This document shows positions 60,521 through 64,000 of a DNA stretch of 64,000 bases, piece by piece. Origin of the DNA: Eledone cirrhosa (taxonomy: Eukaryota > Mollusca > Cephalopoda > Octopoda > Eledonidae). The stretch spans positions 340,353,907 through 340,417,906 of the forward strand of contig OZ024743.1 in the NCBI GenBank assembly GCA_964016885.1, given 5' to 3'. A program made the translations under genes and the position numbers. The first letter of the stretch is position 1. Each line of letters opens with the position of its first letter. The notes beneath the pieces are model-generated. The model was not told where the DNA came from, ran no database searches, and saw only the letters and a list, made by a program, of their open reading frames with translations.

Positions 60521-61037
60521 GTATATATATATATATGCATGACCCTTTCTCTCTCTCTCTACACACACATATATATATTCATCTATTATGGCTATATAGT
60601 GAATTTTGATACTTTGGAATTTCACCAGGACACGCGCAGGATCATCAAACAAGAAATCTATTTCTATCACTTCTATTAATATAAAAATAAGATGTTTAAC
60701 GTGACGGAATTCAGTAATAGAAAATGATAATGCTGCTTCGACGTAGCGTTTTCCGTGGGTCGATGTATGAGATTTTAAAAGCACATCAGTATGTATACAA
60801 ATATCATTATATGTCTAAATATGTAGTGATTTGTTTTGTTCACTGTCACGTTTAAGTATGTATTGGAGAATTATTTCAAAGACCGAAATTTTTGAATACC
60901 CAACTGTAAGAATTTTTAATCAATATGTTTTGTTTTTACACAAACATAATATTTTTAAAGATGATATTTACGAATGATTACTCACCTAAATATGAAATGT
61001 TTATATTGTGCACACAGAAGCATACAGATTCACACAC

Positions 61038-61040
<3 letters not shown>
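60521..61040. other. Non-coding DNA
   Basis: Nothing recognised. Confidence 0.6.
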
Positions 61041-61108
<68 letters not shown>

Positions 61109-61166
61109 AACTTCCCCCTTTGTATTTGTCCCCTTCTTTTGTGCCCCCGTGGCTAATAAAGAAACA

Positions 61167-61227
<61 letters not shown>
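61041..61227. repeat. Two (TATC)n tetranucleotide tracts
   Basis: 61037-61107 and 61170-61227, separated by 62 bp. Confidence 0.97.
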
Positions 61228-61443
61228 CTGGGATGGACACACGCGTATAACTTGCTGAGTAAGTTCTGTTTAAATTTCTATAGAAATTCTTGTCTGATAA
61301 CTTTAATTTTTGTACCATTTTGTAGAGGGACTGCCAGGTCAAACTTTGATCTGGTCAGTCTCTCAAAATATTCTACGCCTTTAGGCGAAATAGTTAAACA
61401 AAAAAAAAAGTTTTTTCTTGTTGAAAAGTCAATATTTTTTTAA

Positions 61444-63230
61444 ATGGCCGAAGCTTCTTCACCAAAATTCCAAGGAGGAAAGGGGAAGATGAACTTACAG
61501 CTTCCCCCTGCCACTGTCACAGTAGCAGAGGTCAAGAAGAAAGGTCAGCCAGAGGAAGAATTCTCTCCACCTGTTAACCGACAACTTGACGTTGCCATGG
61601 CAACAACTCAAAGAACCAGCAGCAACAGCAACAACAACAATGCGACGGACGAAAACAACACCAATAACAATAACAATAACAACAACAAGACCAATAACGG
61701 TGACAACAACAACAATGATAACAACAACACCACCAACGACAACAACAACACAAACAAACAAAATTTCTCCTTCGCCGAGACGACAAGGAAAACCCTCGAC
61801 TATCTGCCAGTAGATATAACAAAAGCGAAGGAGCTACTGGCGGATGCGAAAAAATATATAGTGTACGGGGAAAATGGTTCATTCACAATCCATTCCCCCC
61901 GGAACTAAAAAGCCAGAGACTCCTAAACACGGTCATGTTTAGGACAATCTCGAACAAAAGTAAAAAACCAGCTCAACCATCACAGAGCGAGATAGAGCTG
62001 GTTTTAAAAGACGTCATGAAGGACATCACCTTCATTCAGAAGGATAGACTCTACGGGAGTCTATCCATTCTCATGAAGGACAGGGACACAGCAGTGAAAC
62101 TGTCCATCAAACCAATCACATCCACCGCATACACCTTCTACCCTACGTACATGGGTAGAAGAACACAAAAAATAAAAATCCACACCATCCTGCCGATTAT
62201 GGACATATGGTGGGTTTTGACAGGTTTTCTGGACCTGGAGGATGACATGCTGGTGTCCATGGGAAAGGCATCGGGTGACGCGTTCAGTGGAACGAGCCTC
62301 GAACTTGTAGTTCAAATGAGGCCCGAAAGGATCGCCCAGATCCCTGAACGCGTCATACTGGATGATCTAACCTTCATCAACATTACCGTTGAGGGTAGAC
62401 GGCCCTCGTGTTACCTCTGCGGAACCAGAGGTCACCTGAGGGCTGTCTGTCCCCAACTTAATAAGAAAACCCCAATCCTGCCTACACCACCAACAACTGC
62501 ACAACCAACACAATCACCACAACTACCACTACAAAAACAACCACCACAGCTCAAACCAAAACAAAACAATGTCCAACCCATCCCCTCCACTCAAAAAACA
62601 AAAACAATTTCCAAAACACCCGTACCGCAAACACAACCCGAAAACATACCCCTCCCCTCCAACGCGGAAGATGACCCTAGTTCGTCGTCAGACGAGGAGG
62701 AGCACTTACACACAATCAAAAGAAAAAAAAGAAAACACACCTCAGACACACAAATGAAAAAAACCCCTCCCCAAAACATAACACTGACACCAACACAAAA
62801 GAGCTCACAACAACAGCAAACAAAAAACACCACACAAAAACAAAAACATGCATACACATACATAAATACAAGAAACAAAAAACTGTTAAACATTGTGTAC
62901 AACAACAATCTAATAAAAACACAAGGGCCTAACTTCACCCAGGCAGGGGATTTCCCCCACCTCAAAATGATTAAGGCCCCACAGGACACCTATAAAACTT
63001 TAAAAAACAATTTTAAAGAGGACGTGGGTCCCCCCTGCGTCGGGCCCATTAACCGCGTCCTCCTAAAAAACTATCCCACCCCCTCCCCAAACACCCTCAC
63101 AACTCCAAGCTCCCCAACCACACAACACACTGATGCCCCCACACTTCCACAAACCACCACCCCACCCAACAACCCATCCCCCACCCTAATGGAAATTGTG
63201 CAGCCCGATACCCGGGACGCAGAGAGGTAA
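61444..63230 (+). pseudogene. LINE ORF1 (RNA-binding, CCHC), one frameshift
   Basis: The first frame (61444-61908) starts MAEASSPKFQGGKGKMN, has an Asn-rich low-complexity stretch (about residues 60-105) and LDYLPVDITKAKELLADA. The second, in another frame, is open to 63230. Read back from its first Met (61935) it continues as KWFIHNPFPPELKSQRLL, so a single indel near 61850-61875 separates the two. The second part holds a CCHC zinc knuckle CYLCGTRGHLRAVC (C-x2-C-x4-H-x4-C, near 62409-62450) and a Pro/Thr/Gln-rich tail. ORF1 proteins of such LINEs coat the RNA. One shift only, so a recent copy. Confidence 0.8.
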
Positions 63231-63254
63231 GTGCCTTTTCTCTTCACCACCAAC

Positions 63255-64000
63255 ATGGCTATGCTAAGAGTAGGCTGTTTAAATGCGCGTGGCCTGGGCT
63301 CAACTTGGAAGCAAGCAATGCTGCTAAATGACCTCAGGTCACAACGTATAGATGTGATGGTTACTTGCGAGGCCCGGATCAGCAACGTGCGACAGCTGGC
63401 CCCCACCTTTGATGACTTTGAGATGCACGCATCTCTCTGTCAGCCCGGAGGTGGGGGTGGAGTTGTCGTTCTGCTGCAAAAACATCTGGGTCTCGCAACA
63501 CAGATGGTACATTTGGACCCGGAGGGTCGACTAGTGGTTCTGGACCTTGGCAGTGGTAAAGGCGGAGCGTTTAGGTTGGTAGCCGCCTACGGCCCTTTCG
63601 GGTCAATGCGGCCGGACTTCTTCCATCGTCTGGAGACTTTTCTGGGGACGTCCCGCTCCTTGCTATTAGTGGGGGACTGGAATGGTATCCTAGATGCACG
63701 CTGGGACTACGTAGGGGCCTGCCCCGATAGAGAGGGGTGTAATAGCCTCAAAGGGTTAATCGGTCGATTTGACCTGGCCGATAGATATCGACTAGATTTT
63801 CCGACTGCGCCAACCTGGACTTGGGCAAATCGTAGCGGATCATCTAGGTCGTACCTAGATAGGTTCTTAGTTAGAATTAAGGATAAGGACTTTTTAAGTT
63901 GTCCAAAAATGCGCATTGTTGGCTATTCAGACCACAAATTAGTGACCTGCATGGTCAACCTTGACAGAACTCATAGACAGGGCCCCGGTTACTGGAAGCT
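63255..64000 (+). CDS. LINE ORF2, APE-type endonuclease domain (partial at window end)
   Basis: The ATG at 63255 opens a frame without stops for 248 codons to the edge. Motifs in order: RVGCLNARGLGS (Asn), VTCEARIS (Glu), LVAAYGPFGSM, LLVGDWNGIL (Asp/Asn), TWTWANRSGSSRSYLDRFLV and YSDHKLVTC (Asp/His). All catalytic positions of the APE-like endonuclease are present, so the domain could be functional. It nicks target DNA to prime reverse transcription. The RT would lie beyond the window. GC-rich compared with the surroundings. Confidence 0.88.
   Translation, partial: MAMLRVGCLNARGLGSTWKQAMLLNDLRSQRIDVMVTCEARISNVRQLAPTFDDFEMHASLCQPGGGGGVVVLLQKHLGLATQMVHLDPEGRLVVLDLGSGKGGAFRLVAAYGPFGSMRPDFFHRLETFLGTSRSLLLVGDWNGILDARWDYVGACPDREGCNSLKGLIGRFDLADRYRLDFPTAPTWTWANRSGSSRSYLDRFLVRIKDKDFLSCPKMRIVGYSDHKLVTCMVNLDRTHRQGPGYWK

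Larger units (their letters stand above)
61228..64000 (+). mobile_element. L1/Tx1-like LINE, 5' half, cut by the window end
   Basis: A 5' leader is followed by ORF1 (61444-63230), a 24-bp gap and ORF2 (from 63255). ORF2 is open to the last base. The exact 5' end is uncertain; it may begin after the (TATC)n tract. Confidence 0.82.

Noticed and set aside
62591..62989. 132-codon minus-strand frame
   Set aside because: Shadow of the Pro/Thr/Gln-rich tail of LINE ORF1.

Overview
This window looks like intergenic, repeat-dominated DNA of a coleoid cephalopod, most likely an octopus. That is an inference from three things: pervasive (AT)n, (CA)n and (TC)n microsatellites, several copies of a tRNA-derived SINE ending in the tail read GTTTCTACTTTTGGC on the opposite strand, and reverse-transcriptase fragments of kinds common in molluscs. 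I found no host protein-coding gene, no rRNA and no free-standing tRNA gene. Almost every long open frame is a microsatellite shadow or transposon debris.

Main protein-coding remnants: Penelope-like elements (PLEs) at 9.2-10.5 kb (-), 12.0-14.3 kb (+, split by a 476-bp LTR-like insertion), 32.6-33.6 kb (-), 47.1-48.2 kb (-) and 49.0-51.7 kb (-, flanked by about 125-bp direct repeats); an RTE-type LINE endonuclease piece at 23.9-24.5 kb (+); RT fragments at 31.1-31.35 kb (-) and 36.0-37.1 kb (+); a 5'-truncated LINE 3' end at 37.6-38.4 kb (-); a nearly full-length R2-superclade (R4/Dong-like) LINE at 39.5-43.3 kb (+); a decayed Ty3/Gypsy pol at 57.0-57.9 kb (+); and the 5' half of a well-preserved LINE from 61.4 kb to the window end, whose ORF2 endonuclease is open and has all its motifs.

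The most striking content is RNA. Nearly every middle-repetitive family I folded by eye contains a hammerhead self-cleaving ribozyme motif: CUGANGA, a hairpin, GAAA, a short mostly self-complementary stem III, U plus A/U/C at the cleavage position, and a closing stem I. I count ten families (called A, B, D, E, F, H, I, J, L, M here), about thirty sites on both strands. Stems I and II differ between copies by compensatory changes. In two 2-kb PLE copies (8.3-10.6 and 31.6-33.6 kb) the ribozyme lies about 0.9 kb downstream of the GIY-YIG end. In the 18.9-20.8 kb array a 310-bp unit is repeated with no difference I could see and then inverted. It carries one ribozyme per unit and looks like an integrated concatemer of a circular RNA (retrozyme-like). 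A diverged relative with the same body but different ribozyme stems is at 27.0-28.1 kb.

Other structure: many foldbacks (6.0-6.4, 16.5-17.0, 17.5-18.0, 20.8-20.9, 26.3-26.6, 28.4-29.4, 58.0-58.3 kb), several with a ribozyme on each arm, and eight or more tRNA-derived SINEs, one with an 18-bp target-site duplication. PLEs and LINEs supply reverse transcriptase in general, so the ribozyme-bearing non-coding units could have been mobilised in trans. That link is inference.
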